Part shown: in pieces, positions 21,371 to 34,522 of the stretch
Layout of the letters: each line of letters starts with the position of its first letter
How positions within the stretch are numbered: position 1 is the stretch's first letter
Source: Parietaria judaica
Taxonomy: Eukaryota; Streptophyta; Magnoliopsida; Rosales; Urticaceae
Assembly (NCBI GenBank): GCA_954871525.1
Contig: OX940864.1
Location: 6,628,001 to 6,692,000, forward strand
Direction of reading: 5' to 3'
Length of the DNA: 64,000 nt
The notes under the pieces: model-generated
Told to the model about the DNA's origin: nothing
What the model saw: only the letters and a program-made list of their open reading frames with translations
The model's database searches: none
Translations under genes and position numbers: made by a program

Positions 21371-22521
21371 TCTTTTGGTCTCACTTGTATGTTTTTTTGT
21401 CTTTTGCTTTGTGTTATTGTGGAATTGATGTGAGAGTGGTGAGTGTGAGATTATGTTTCTTTTTGGTCTTTCTTTGAATTCATATTTGTTGGCTCTTTTT
21501 CTAAAGGCCTTTGTTTATTGCTCATTGGGACCTACTTGAGTATGTTCATAATTAAAGCATCATGGTCATGTGGAAAAACTCAGCTTTGCATATGTATTTT
21601 CTTAGTGAATATATAGCTAAAGAAGCCCAACCCACAAGTTACCAGGCCTATACGTTTTGAAGTATTTTGAGGGGGCACTTATTGTCATTTGGTTGTGTTC
21701 CTCGAACACGCAATTGTGCGGCACTCGTCAAGTTCATCTTGGCGAGTTAAGGACGGCATTGTCTGGCTTCGCCCTGTCTTGGACTCATCAGGGAAGCAGC
21801 TCCATTTCTCTCGACCAACCCTACTTAAGCGTAGGTGTATACGCCTTCCACAACTCCCCAATATTGCGTTTACGCTCATGAAACCGTTAAATGTTCCTTC
21901 GCACAAGAATACGTGTCTTACAATGGTGGTAATAATTATGTAAGGCCTAATTTTGACGGCCCTTAAGCTTTTACTCGAATGTTGGAACTAGATTTACAAC
22001 TTACCGAATCGAAAGTCTCGATGATACTTGCATTACTTTGGGGGCCTAAAAGAGTTGTACTAATCTGCTCCAAATACTTTTCCATTTAACTTCGTTTTTA
22101 CTTTCTTTCTTTTTTTCTTGTTTTCTCATTTTAATTTAGAATCTTTGGCTGGATTATTTTTATGGTGGTAAGAAAAAAAAATCAACAAATGACGTCATTC
22201 ATGCGTGAATCAACAATTCAGGATTGTTATGTATCCCGAATTCATTTCCCTACGAATTTGATGCCCTGAGTCCAGAATTCGTGTATCGAATCAACAAATT
22301 AAGAAATAATTGACAATCGATATTAGTGTCTGAATCAAACGTAACAGCATTGATGAGTACGCAATTTATCTGCTTCTTTCAATTTAACTAAATATGCTTT
22401 TTCTTCCTTTTTCACTGAATTTAAATTAGCGTTTTATTTATTGTCAATATATAGTATGTTTAAGAATTAAGACTAATTAACAAATTTATTTATTGTAAAT
22501 ATCCCATAGTATAAACTTGCT

Positions 22522-22574
<53 letters not shown>

Positions 22575-24922
22575 TTAATTGCATGTGTACATAAAAATTA
22601 ATTCTTTTTCCACGATGGCTATGGTGCCGAGTGATAATTTTTATTAGAGCTAATTTTATTTTTAATTTTAATTATTATAAGTTTATAACAACTTTTTTCA
22701 CTGTTATAAACTTTGAGGATCAGTTATTGGGAAACGGCATTGTTTTGGTTTAATAATCACATTCCTTCTTTGTCAGATCGACATGGAACTTTGTTAAACG
22801 ACATAAAATAGAATACGACAAGAGATCAGTAGACCTATATGAAGAAACGACAATAAATTGAAACGACATTGTATTTTGCAATCGCATAGGATTCAAGAGA
22901 TTGATTTATTTAAATTGGAAACACCCGTCAGTGAAATATGAAAGGATTGATCTTTCATATTCAGTGAGCAAAAATAATATAAACTCAACCATTAATAAAT
23001 TTCTTATATATATGTATTTGACTACAGGCTTCAATACAATGGAGTTTATATAATTAATATTTGAAACTGATACATAATAATATGGTCTCGTATTATCAAC
23101 CACATAAACCCTAACCCTAATAATGTACATGAAGTTCACCAAGATTACGCATGGACCACTGAAAGTTGTAATCTAATTAATTCAGTATCAGCCTGTCCAA
23201 ATAGAACCGAGCTGCTCTACGCGTATTTGAAGAGATTTTTATTCATTATTTAGTGGTATCACTCGTATCAGTACGTCTATTAGTTTATAATAACAATGTC
23301 TAAAGATTGTATAAATGACACACAATATTCAGAAAAATTGTATTGAAATAAGCCTAAAAATTTAATTCGGCGTGGGAAAACTCTTTTAAACTAAAATCAT
23401 ATAAACATTAAAATTAAATATTTTTTTCCTAAATAGAAAACTCTTGCAATTTTTAGCTTTTAGCTTTATATTAAATAGAGTACTGTGAAAGTATTATCAC
23501 AATATTAAGTTTTATTTTTAGGATTAGTGTTTAGGTGTTTATTTGTATTAGTTGATACTTGATAATTGAGGGAGTTACTAAATATATAGTCAATGTGTTT
23601 ATAGGGTAGTTTAGTAACTCTGCTCTTTGGGTGTAATTGAGCTCGGTATATATACCGTAGCTTCTTCTTAGTTTTCTTTAATCAATTGAAGAAGTATTTT
23701 GAGAAAATAAAAGAAATTCTCTCTGTTCAAGTGAAAGAAGCTGTATATATGTTTCAGAATGTAATATAAATGATTCTGATATATTTTTATAAGGAAAAGA
23801 ATGGTTTTGAAACATAAATATATTTTTAGATACCGATTTTTAAAATAAAAGACGAAGGCTCAGAATCTCGCAAATAAATCTTGAATTTCAAATAAGTTGA
23901 CATTCAAAAAATACAAAAACAGTAAAACCTACAGTAATATCAATGAAAAATATAAAAATTCGCTATCAAAATTTATAAAAGATATCATCGTTCTTTCACG
24001 TACATATCATCGTTCACAGCAAATAAATCTATATTTACACCATTCAGATATGTATGGAAAAATATTCAAGTATTCAAGGTGGCACGAGTCTTTCGCAAAC
24101 ATTATTGATTAGATATTTAAATAAAAGCTTTCTCACATTAATGCATGTCATCAAGACCACATAATTGTGAAGCTGAATTTATGACACGACCAAATTCTAT
24201 AATTTCGATATAATAGACTATAGAGATCCACCCAAGAGAAAAATAAGCAATATTTTAGTCAATAATTGCAAGAAACCCCAGATAAATATTTTCTGTTTTT
24301 CCTTTACGAGTATTAATAATTATTCATGTTTCTTTGTTGATCGTTGCTTTCTGAAAACTTTTGAAGGAAATAAGCGAGTATTTAATACAATAAAAACAGG
24401 GAAACAGTAACACTACTAAACTAATATTTTAAAAGAAAAAAGAATAAATGTACGTACATGCATGGCCACAAATTTATTTCGATTTCAAACAAAATATTTG
24501 TGTAGTATTTATACATCAGACTATATATACACTGGATATCGCAATATAAAATCTAAACATAACATTAATATAAATATTAATACATATATATATGTATATA
24601 TGTATTGGACTATTATTTTCATTAAATTAAATCGATTACCACTAGCAGTTGGTAATTTGAATTTTTGATTTGTATTTGGTTGAGATTTTCGATTATTTTT
24701 TCACACTTTTTATGTAACATATTTCTTCTTTGAATCAAGCTAGCTAGCGTACAGTGCTTTCTTTATGATCAGTTAATTCTAACTTATTTTTTACTGAATA
24801 CATATCATCTACGAGAGTAACAATTATCCGTACCTAGAAAGGGTAAATTAATTTTTTTTTATTTAATTATAAAAGCCACTAAAAATAATTGCCACGTTTT
24901 AAACTTTGTTATTGTTACCCAC

Positions 24923-24958
<36 letters not shown>

Positions 24959-25428
24959 ATGTGTGATAATGTAGCCATTTTTGCTTATTCCACATGCATT
25001 TGATACGCCCATGAATAACAACAACAACAACAAAACGTACACGTCATAAATCATAATTTTCATCAAATTTCTAGTAAATATTCTACAAATATCACGTAGC
25101 TACTTCATATGTTGCGTCTTTATACGTCAAATAGTATTCACGTATTTCCAATAAAATAGACAATTACCAACTTTCATCATATTTCAATTCCCTGCATTGG
25201 CATCCCAAGGGACCACCATTCAATATATGTTTGAATTATGTTCATTCATATTTGGCAAAAAAAAATAAAAAAAAATAGAGTCTTTTAATTGATTAAATAG
25301 CCTTAATTGTCCCACCATTGCTCGTACTTTGGTTGAAAGTTCATAATCCTCACAAAGCACGCAACGCAATAACAAAGGCAAAGTTATCTACTTCACAACG
25401 ATCCTTTATTTCAAAGAAAAAGACGTGC

Positions 25429-25488
<60 letters not shown>

Positions 25489-25860
25489 CACATTGTACGT
25501 TTATAGTACTTTCATATAAGCAGATAATTACAGCATATATTAGACATAAAATAATTTTGAACTACCCGATTAAGTAATGTAAATTATAAGATTTTCTTTT
25601 TTATATATAATTTAGGTATATATGTGACTATGTGAGTGTTTTAATCCTAATTTAATTGCTTTACAACTTTTAAAACAATGGCGAGCTCTCGAAATAATAT
25701 GGATTTTTTCATTGGTCTTCTTATATAATTGAGTGGGGATAAATTTTGATAAAAAAAAAAATGGAAAGAGGAATCAAAAGGTACTTAAAATAAATTTACC
25801 TAAAATAGTCATAAATATAGTTGACATTTCTCATAAGTTGCAATGCCAATAGAGTAGGAG
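21371..25860. other. Intergenic, PDLP upstream region and gene-free DNA
   Basis: No gene is recognised. 21660-21910 is less AT-rich and has short open frames on both strands without recognisable domains. A (CT)n(AT)n compound microsatellite is at 22523-22573, and a telo-box-like AAACCCTAACCCTAA lies at 23105-23119. Long (AT)n runs occur at 24927-24956 and 25433-25484. The first few hundred bases upstream of 21370 should hold the PDLP promoter, but no clear TATA box was picked out. Confidence 0.5.
25433..25484. repeat. (AT)n microsatellite
   Basis: Uninterrupted AT run of about 52 bp in intergenic DNA. Confidence 0.95.
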
Positions 25861-25865
25861 GTTAT

Positions 25866-26170
25866 TTTCAAGAATCAGAGCTTGAAGAAAGACTTTATTT
25901 TTTTTTATTAATTATCAAAAAATGAATTGTAATTCTTACATCCTAACGGCTTGATATTTATATCAACCGAATAAAGAAAACAATCAATTAAAAATAACAC
26001 GTGGGAGCCTCATGCGGGGCTTTATAAAGCAGCTCGTTGGCTCGTCGTTTAACAACACAACGACGATAAACTAAACCTGCAAACGACAAGGAAGGAAGAA
26101 AAGAGAGATACAAAGAGACTGAAGGTTGTTAGTGGCAAAAGTAATATAATAAATAATGACATTCTCAATA
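25866..26170 (-). repeat. 3' LTR of the decayed Copia
   Basis: On the minus strand it starts TATTGAGAATG and ends TTCTTGAAA, not the usual TG..CA. The end points are set by comparison with the other LTR, the polypurine tract and the GTTAT duplication. Confidence 0.9.
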
Positions 26171-26300
26171 CTCCCCCTCAAGATGGAAGTGCAAAAATAT
26201 TAAGCAATGACATGTTGGATAGCAAGGAAAATAATAACGTGGATGGAACAGGTTTTGTAAAAATGTCTGCTAGCGTACGAATCGGCATAAGTCTCATCTT

Positions 26301-29300
26301 TTAGAGTTTTAGCAAATCACGAATGTAATGACAATCAACTTCTATATGTTTGGTACGTTCGTGAAATGTAGGATTAGTCGCTATATGAATGGCTGCCTGA
26401 CTATCACAGTAAATGGCAGGCAAAGGTAAATTCTCAATTTTAAGATCTACAAGAAACTGAGTAATCCAAACAATTTCGGCAGAAGTTGATGCTAAAGCTC
26501 TATATTCTGACTCAGCAGAGGATCTAGCTCTATATTCGATTTGCGCGAGTCTGGACATGTTGCCCAATATGCATCTGAATAAGCTTTCAAGCCCTTACTA
26601 ATCGAGTTAGAAAGGTAAAAAAGTCCCAAACTTGGCTGTCCTTTCAGGTATCTTAGCAGTCTATGAGCTGACTTCATATGAGCATCATGTGGAGATGATA
26701 AAAACTGACTAAGAGAGTGAACAACATAAGTAATATATGGTCTTGTAATAGTTAAATATAATAGTCTTCCTATTAAGCGCCTGTATAGAGTAGGATCATC
26801 AATTAGTGCTCCTGCTTCTGAACCAAGAATGACATTTTGTTCCATAGGTGTTTTGATCGGTTTTGAATGAATGAATTCAAATTCTGTTAGCAACTGTAAA
26901 GTATACAGCCTTTGTGAAACATTAATGCCATTCTTTGTTCGAGCAATTTCCAGTCCTAGAAATTATTTTAAATTTTCTAAATCTTTAAGTTTAAAAATAT
27001 TTCTCCGATCGGATTTTACTAATTCAATAATAGCATTTGTTGGACCACAAATAACAATGTCATCAACATAAACAAGTAAAGCAATGAAAGATTTACCTGA
27101 ACCTCTGACCAAAGAGAGAATAATCGCTCTTGAACTGTGTAAAACCCAATTTTATAACCTCAGTAGTGAATTTTACATTCCATTGGCGAGATGCTTGTTT
27201 CAAGCCATATATTGACTTGTTTAGCTTGCAAGCCAGTTTTTGACCATTATTTAAAATGTCAGGAGGAGAATATCCCAGAGGGAGATTCATGTAGACCTCT
27301 TCATCTAGGTCCCCATTTAAAAATGCGTTATTGACATCCAATTGGGCTAGAAACCAGTCAATTTCTGTAGCCAAAGCTAACAAGAGCTTGACTGTGACCA
27401 GCTTAGCTACAGGAGAAAAAGTTCCATAAAATCAACTCCTTCTTGTTGATTAAAATCCTTTGCAACAAGTCTGGCTTTCCTTCTAGCCAAGGTTCCATCA
27501 GAATTAAACTTATTTTTATAAATCCACCTACATCCTATTGACCTTTTATCCTTAGGAAGAGGAACAACAGTCCAAGTTTTATTTGCAATCATTGCATTGA
27601 GTTCTTCATCCATTGCATCTCTCCAGAAAGTAAATTTATTTGCTTGGTGGAAATATTGAGGTTCAGCATCAATTGAGAAAGCAAGAACAAAATGCCTATG
27701 AGCATTGGACAGATTTTCATATGAAATGACAGATGCTAGATCATGAGGAGATGTGTAATGAGCTTTACTAGCTAAATTACAATGGAAATAATCTAGATAG
27801 CTAGGCCTTTTTGACTCTCTATTTGACCTTCTAAGATCGGCATTTTCATTTCCTTCAATGATAGGTTCATTGACAAAATTATCTGAAATTATATCAGGGG
27901 AAAAATCGACATTTTCATCTGATATCATTATTTCAGTTAATTTTGTTGAACTTTCATTATTTTCATCAATCTTACTTTGATTAGCACTATCTACAATAGG
28001 TAAAACCAGGGAACTAAAGGGATCTATGGCATTTTGCAATGATTTTTTATTATGAAAAGGAAAGATTTCTTCGTGAAATACGACATCTCTTGAAACAAAG
28101 AAAATCTTTTCATCAAGATCATACATTTTATACTGTAGCCTTGAGCATATACTACAAAAATGCATTTTCGTGCACGAGGCTGAAATTTTGTTCTATGAGC
28201 TTGTAAAGTGCAAGCAAAGGCCAAGCAACCAAAATTTTTCAAAAAATTATAATCAAAAGGCTTAAGAAAAATGATGTCATAGGGACTTTTATTCTGAAGA
28301 ACAGCAGTGGGAGTTCTATTTATCAAATAAGTAGCGGTTAACAAACATTCTGACAAAAAAGAAATAGGTACCTTGGACTGGAAGTAAAGGGGCCTTGCAA
28401 CATTGAGAAGGTGCTGATGTTTCCTCTCAGCAACTGAATTCTGCTGTGGTGTTTCCACACAGGAAAATTGATGCATAATCCTTAAATCTCCAAAGTACTC
28501 TGCTAAAATTAACTCTTTTGCAGTGTCAGACTTAATTTTTTTAATTTTCTTAGAAAATTGCCTTTCTACCATTGCTGTAAATCTAGGAATAATGTCATAC
28601 ACATCAGATTTATTTGTCATTAAGTAAGTCCAAGTAAATCTGGAATGATGTGATGAAAGGGACCCAAATGTCACAGTGAATTATCTCTAAAGTTTCATTA
28701 CAAATGTTATTCAAAGAAGGAAACTGCTTTCTTTTCTGCTTTGCCATGGGAAAAACGTAACAAGGGTCATTATTGTCATTATCAAAAACCCAAGAGTGCT
28801 CTTTAGATGAGCAAGAGCTTTCTGTGACAAATGCCAGAGTCTCTAGTGCCATAGGCTTGCAGAGACTTTATTACAACTGAAATAATAAATTTTGGGTTCA
28901 TTACAATCTAAAATGCACAGCTCTTCGTGTACGTTACCCTGCCCAATCATCTTTATCAATGAATGGTCCTGTATTACACAAGTATCATCAGTGAAGCTCA
29001 TTATTCCTCCTCGGTGTATGGTCAGGGTTCTTACGGATAACAGATTAAACTTGAATCTAGGAATGTAAAGAATTTATTTTAATGTAATCAGGGAATTTAT
29101 CCTAACATCACCACACAAATAGACATGTACGACCTCTTCATTAGGTAATGTGACTATGGAGTTTTCTAATTTCCTAACATTTGAAAACACGAGTTTATTA
29201 TTGCAAATGTGTCTAGTTGCTCCTGAATCTATAATCCAGCAATTATAAGGATTGACTTTACTATTGATAGCACACATGTAATTTAAAGAACCTGTGGTGA

Positions 29301-30390
29301 AGGTTGCGAGGTTCACATATGTATTTGAACCTGAGGCCTTTACAGAGTTCGAGTTGTTTGGGCTTGTAGCTCTTGTAGCTTTCCTGGTACGTTTCATGCG
29401 TTCAGATAGCATCCCAATCAGGCACTGACATTGATCTTCAGTCTAGTTATCCATGACTTCATTATCTTCCTCACGATTGTAACTCTTGACTTCGACTGAG
29501 TTACTTTGTGCTCATAGTTTCTGCTGAAAGCCAAGAGGATAATTGTGAATCTTGTAGCATTTCTCTATCGTGTGTCCCACCATTTTGCAGTGCGTGCAAA
29601 AGGGACGATCATTCTTCTTGAAATTCCTTCGTTGACCGACTTCTTCCCTTGTCACCATCGCCATGCTGCTAGCTGAATCAATTGCACCTGAACTTGATCC
29701 AACAACTCTATGTATTTCTTCTTGAAGACATAACACAAAGATCTTGTTGGTTGGAGGAATTGGATCCATTAGAAGCAATTGCCCTCTGATCATTGAATAT
29801 GTATCATTCAGTCCAATAAGGAACTTCATGTCATATTCAATGTTATGGAAGTCAATGCAAGCCGTAGATTTGCATTGGGGTTTGAAGTCATTCAATTCTT
29901 CCCAAATTAACTTCAGCTTGGTGAAAAAGATTGAAAATGAATCATGTCCTTGTCTCAAATTAGCAAGATCTTGGTGTAGCTCATAAATCATTGGTCCATT
30001 ACCTTGCTTGAACCTTTCCTTGAGATCTTTCCAGATTTCAGAAGCAGTGTCTCCAAAAAGGATAGACTTCGCAATTTCCTTGGACACAGAGTTCAAAAGC
30101 CAAGAGACAACTACATTGTTATTCCTGATCCAGGAATTCACCATCCTCTCGTCAACGCCTACAGGCTTTGGTACATATCCATCTATGAATCCAACTTTGT
30201 TCTTGACAGAGAGAGCGATAAGCATCGATCTGGACCAGGAAACATAGTTGTCTCCATTGAGAGGCTGAGAAACAAGAACTGCACCTGTGCTATCAGAATG
30301 GTGGAGGTAGTACACGCTAAGCGGATCATCGATCGGAGCTCTGTCGACGATCGTCGGAGTGATTGCGCTCTTCTTGGAGTCTTCTTCCAT
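26301..30390 (-). pseudogene. Copia gag-pol, frameshifted
   Basis: Gag starts at ATG 30388-30390 and stays open to 29512 (292 aa). It includes a retrotransposon Gag domain (YVSWSRSMLIALSVKNKVGF) and a zinc knuckle CTHCKMVGHTIEKC near its end. Further pieces in changing frames carry protease (WIIDSGATRHIC, about 29225), GAG-pre-integrase, integrase (28024-28674, TPQQNSVAERKHQH), reverse transcriptase start (27407-28165, KARLVAKDFNQQEG; 27093-27383, NGDLDEEVYM), the YVDD box near 27065, and RNase H (26301-26893, SAESEYRAL and HERTKHIEVDCH). At least six frame breaks separate these pieces. It cannot produce a complete polyprotein. Confidence 0.9.
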
Positions 30391-30474
30391 GTTGATGCGA
30401 TGAATGAAGAACCTTCTAGAAGAGGAGAGATTGAAGCTTCAAATCAGAGTTTCAATGGCGGAAGCATGCAATTT

Positions 30475-30486
30475 GCTCTGATACCA
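30475..30486 (-). other. Primer-binding site of the decayed Copia
   Basis: TGGTATCAGAGC on the minus strand, complementary to the 3' end of initiator tRNA-Met, directly next to the 5' LTR. Confidence 0.9.
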
Positions 30487-30786
30487 TTTCAAGAATCAGA
30501 GTTTGAAGAAAGACTATTTTTTATTGATTATCAAAAAATGAATTGTAATCCTTACATCCCGACGGCTTGATATTTATATCAACCGAATAAAGAAAACAAT
30601 CAATTAAAAGAAACACGTGGGAGCCTCATGCGGAGCTTTATAAAGCAGCACGTTGGCTCATCGTTTAACAACACAACGACAATAAACTAAACCTGGAAAC
30701 GACAAGGAAGGAAGAAAAGAGAGCTACAAAGAGACTAAAGGTTAATAGCGGCAAAAGTAATATAATAAATAATGACATTCTCAATA
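30487..30786 (-). repeat. 5' LTR of the decayed Copia
   Basis: Matches 25866-26170 along its length. On the minus strand it begins TATTGAGAATG immediately inside the GTTAT duplication and ends directly at the primer-binding site. Confidence 0.9.
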
Positions 30787-31169
30787 GTTATCTCCCCCTT
30801 TATATAATTATATTATTGAAAAAGGGTTCATAAGAAAATTTCAATAGCGAAGTTTTTTTTCCAAGTTAGATAGACATGTTTTTGGTGATGTATAATATAA
30901 TAATCATCTTATTATATTATTTTCTTCTCTTTCACGATATAGTTGTAAAGAAAATGTCGAAGACTGGAATATTTAATTTTGTGGTGTAACATTTTGTTTG
31001 GAATATGGACTGTGGAGAAGAACATATTTTTCGTAACAAATCATTTCTTTAACTATTTTTCTTTTTCCAGATTTTTATTACCAACTTGTCCTTATTAGCA
31101 TATGTTTAGCACAAAAACACATGTGGAAATTTTATTTTATACTATTTTTTAATGTCAATTTTTTATAAG

Positions 31170-32742
31170 AGAAATTATAACTACTAACCACGTTACTACG
31201 TTTAGATTGCATTTTATCAAACGCATGGTTCTAATTTCAAAAATAGCCAATCATGATGATGTAGCATTGAAAACTAATTTCTCCATACCGAAATCGCCTC
31301 TCAACCCATTAAAATTCATTTTTTATTTTCAAATTAATTATATTTTTAATTTGTTATTAATTATGCATGATTTTAAGGATAAATTTATACCAGATTTTGA
31401 AATTATACAAAAAAAAAAGTCTACCAGCTCTCTCTCATTATCATTTTTTAATATGCAAACGACGACCAAAAACCCATGAATTTCAGCCACTCTCTTCTCT
31501 CCGCCTCTTCTTCAACTCTCCATTCCAATGGCGATCAATCTTAGTCACTCTCTCCTCCTCTTTGTCCTTCTGGTCGCCGCCATCTCGGCTTCCGCCGCGC
31601 CTTCCCCTTTTCTGGAGACGGCACCCACCGCATCCACGTCGCCGCCTTCTCTCTCTCTCCCGACCCGCGGTGTCGCGATGCAGATCTCGGCGACCAAAAA
31701 CCCGTGATCCGGTATTTATGTTAATGATACTGAGCTTACCCGAGTCTGCCGTCAAAGATCCGGTAATATTTTTGTTTTTTTTTTTGTTCGATTTGATGTT
31801 TATCTTTTTCTATGATATGCATGTTAATCTCCCCTAATTTTTCCAGGAAATTTAGGTTTTTAAGATTGGAGGCATAAATCTTGAATATTTTAGTTCCAAT
31901 TTCAGGTAATTATTCTATAACAAAATTGATTCTCTTTTGATTGTAAAAATTGAAGACATTCTGGAATATTTTTAGGAATTAATGAGCTAATATAAACTTT
32001 ATATTACAGTTCTCGATTGCGGCAACCAACGCTTCAAAGGAGAAGGTGCAGGTCGATTATCCGGATAAGGAAAAAGTCGAGATTCAAGCTTTCAGTTTAA
32101 TGTTTAAATTTAGTTTATTTAACGGGTGATGTTAATTGTATCAGTTCTTGTATTCAAACGCACAATTGTTACGTTAGCACCTTTAATGTAATCTATTCAT
32201 TTGTTATAAAATTATTTTGTTTTGATATATCGTATACGTTATACATATATAACTTTATGGATTGAAATATTTAATGTTGATAAAATGTTAATTTGTTTAT
32301 TCGTATTTATTCATATAATTTTATGTTAATTCGAATTGTTAATTCGGTTAATGTCTTTTAATTCAATTTGTTTTAAATTATTAATATGGTTAATTCGAAT
32401 TAATGTTTGTTAAGAATTGTTAATTTTTATTTTAAAAATTGAAAAAACGTTTTTTATATTTAAATTTGAAATTTGATTTTTTTTAATTTGGAAATCACAT
32501 ATTTGTTTCATAATTTATTATTTTATTAATTTTTATTTTTTTTTTTAAATAAATTCGTATTAATTATTAAAATAAATTTTTTAATTCGAATTTTAATATT
32601 AATTATTAATAATAATAAGGGTAGATAAGTCATTTTATGTCAGTTAATGTGGTTTATTGGCTATGACACAATATTAACCAAACGGTGGCTATTTTGACAA
32701 TTTTAAACGTTTAAAAAGACTAGTTAGCTTAAGCTCCATTCT
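31170..32742. mobile_element. Probable MULE carrying gene-like sequence (Pack-MULE candidate)
   Basis: The left end AGAAATTATAACTACTAACC followed by AAAATAGCCAATCATGATGA matches the family seen at 8969. The right end, read on the minus strand, begins AGAATGGAGCTTAAGCTAAC and has CAAAATAGCCACCGTTTGG and CATAGCCAATAAACCAC, so the ends are diverged inverted repeats. TTATAA occurs at both edges, but a 9-bp duplication is not readable. The interior (31470-31760 and 32010-32100) is much richer in GC than its AT-rich flanks and looks like exon sequence. No transposase is present. Confidence 0.5.
31528..31707 (+). CDS. Possible captured ORF with signal-peptide-like N-terminus
   Basis: A 59-codon ORF starting ATG at 31528 and stopping TGA at 31705-31707. 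The first 23 residues (MAINLSHSLLLFVLLVAAIS...) have the n-h-c shape of a secretory signal with an Ala-rich cleavage site. The rest is Pro/Ser/Thr-rich (APSPFLETAPTASTS). It is not recognised. It lies inside the probable MULE at 31170-32742 and ends without any conserved domain, so it may be the 5' end of a captured host gene rather than a gene in its own right. A possible second exon-like piece follows TATTACAG near 32010 (frame SIAATNASKEKVQVDYPDKE). Expression is unproven. Confidence 0.3.
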   Translation: MAINLSHSLLLFVLLVAAISASAAPSPFLETAPTASTSPPSLSLPTRGVAMQISATKNP

Positions 32743-32750
32743 TATAAACC

Positions 32751-32833
32751 AATGTACAAGATTCGAGTTTAGAACTTATATCAAAATTGTAAATGTACAA
32801 GATTCGAGATTAGAACTTAATCAAAATTGTAAA
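32751..32833. repeat. Short tandem duplication, unit of about 42 bp
   Basis: AATGTACAAGATTCGAG followed by TTAGAACTTA and TCAAAATTGTAA occurs twice in a row with small differences, immediately outside the right end of the probable MULE. Confidence 0.85.
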
Positions 32834-34456
32834 TGGCTTAATATTCATAGCCTTTGTTCCATCCGGAGTGAAGTTGTGGCTAATAATATTAATGCAGATG
32901 TTTAATAAATTCGTATCATCAATTCACTAACTTTGTATATGCAAAAAGAAAAGAAAAACACAATAAGTTAAAACTATCTTTTAAAAAATATCATACTTGA
33001 AGGTGCCGAGCTGGCAGCTGGAGACTCAAAAAACCTCATCAGCGCAAATTCTCAAAGACACTTGAAATAATATTGTGTCGTAATAAAAGTTGCAACATAC
33101 ATACAATACATGTCTACTTAGTCGTACATAGCAAAAAAAAATAGTTGTTGATGTGAATAATCACGACTAACTCTCGTGAGCTGATTTCGACCCATTTATA
33201 TGCACCTCGTCGTGCGATGACGCATCTCCTTCAACATCGGAACGACTAGTTGGGCTGACTTGGCTCGAGCTGCCTCTTGGTGACATGGTGTCTTGCCGAT
33301 CTTGCGCCTTGACTTCACCTAGTCATCAAACTGAGTTCGTTACGAGCCGGTGAGCCCAACGAATCTTAATTTCTAGGGTTTTTTTTTAGGAGGAAATGGT
33401 CTTGTCTGAAAACTATTTCGCATCGCTTTAGGGCTTTTTGAGAATGGGCCGGATCGATGTAATCTTATGATATTGGTCTTAAATATGCTTTAACTTAAGC
33501 GCGACTCGTAAGACAACGTAACATAATATGTACTCTCGAATGATAAGTGAATTATTGACGTGGTGTCGTTTTGACCTCGTAAGGGCTAAATGTCATTTTG
33601 TTTTTCCGAAGACGATGTCCTACGTGAACATTAGTGACTGCATACGCGTAAATATTTATAATTTTGAAAATCGACCGCTTAAATAATAAAATAATAATAA
33701 TTTCAACGATATTTTAATAAAGAACATTCACCATCTTCAACATGTAACTTAGGATGTCTAGTGTCTACTTTATGTGGCTAGCTTTATTTCAATTTCAGTT
33801 ATATACAGACATACATATATATACACACAGCACAATTATACACTAATTTTGAGATATTATTGTATAATTTCTTTTGCTCTTCTAAAAAAACAAGTGATGA
33901 ATGCACATTCTAGTCGATATATTATCACGTTCATATTTGGGAATATCAGCTATCCGTACGATTTGCATAGATTTGATAGCGTCCTCCGTTATTCACTGAA
34001 AACGACAATTATATTTACTCCAGAAAGCATTTTCACTAAATATTTACTAAATAAATATTATTTTTATGGATTGTAATTATTCATCATAACCATTAAATAA
34101 TTTCAAAAGATATTAAGTTAAATAATTAAGAGGCCGAAAATAGAATTGTATTTCACCCTTTAGCACTAAACTAGATCGAATAATTTTGGGAACCTAAAAC
34201 AAGAATTTTGAACTCGACGAGTCTTAAAAATACTCCGATTAAGTACTTTATATGTATATACTATAGGTCAGTTATGTTTATTATTAGTATCTCATGTTGA
34301 TAAGATAATGATTTTAATACATTATTTGTATATTAGAGAACATATATTGTACATAAAAATTAGACAGTAATAAAAATTATAGTACGATTGTGTTCCCAGG
34401 CCATAAATATCACCAAAACTACATATATATAATATATTTATAAAATTATAAATATA

Positions 34457-34522
<66 letters not shown>

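Larger units (their letters stand above)
25866..30786 (-). mobile_element. Complete but decayed Copia retrotransposon
   Basis: Two LTRs of about 300 bp (25866-26170 and 30487-30786) in direct orientation enclose gag-pol sequence on the minus strand. A perfect 5-bp target duplication GTTAT flanks the element (25861-25865 and 30787-30791). The primer-binding site for initiator tRNA-Met (TGGTATCAGAGC on the minus strand, 30475-30486) abuts the 5' LTR, and the polypurine tract (26171-26181, TTGAGGGGGAG on the minus strand) abuts the 3' LTR. By eye the LTRs differ at roughly 17 positions, so the insertion is not recent. The coding region is broken by several frameshifts. Confidence 0.93.

Noticed and set aside
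23105..23119. AAACCCTAACCCTAA as interstitial telomere repeat
   Set aside because: Only two units; consistent with a telo-box or chance.
30004..30570. 188-codon plus-strand ORF
   Set aside because: Antisense to Copia gag and the LTR; no recognisable domain.
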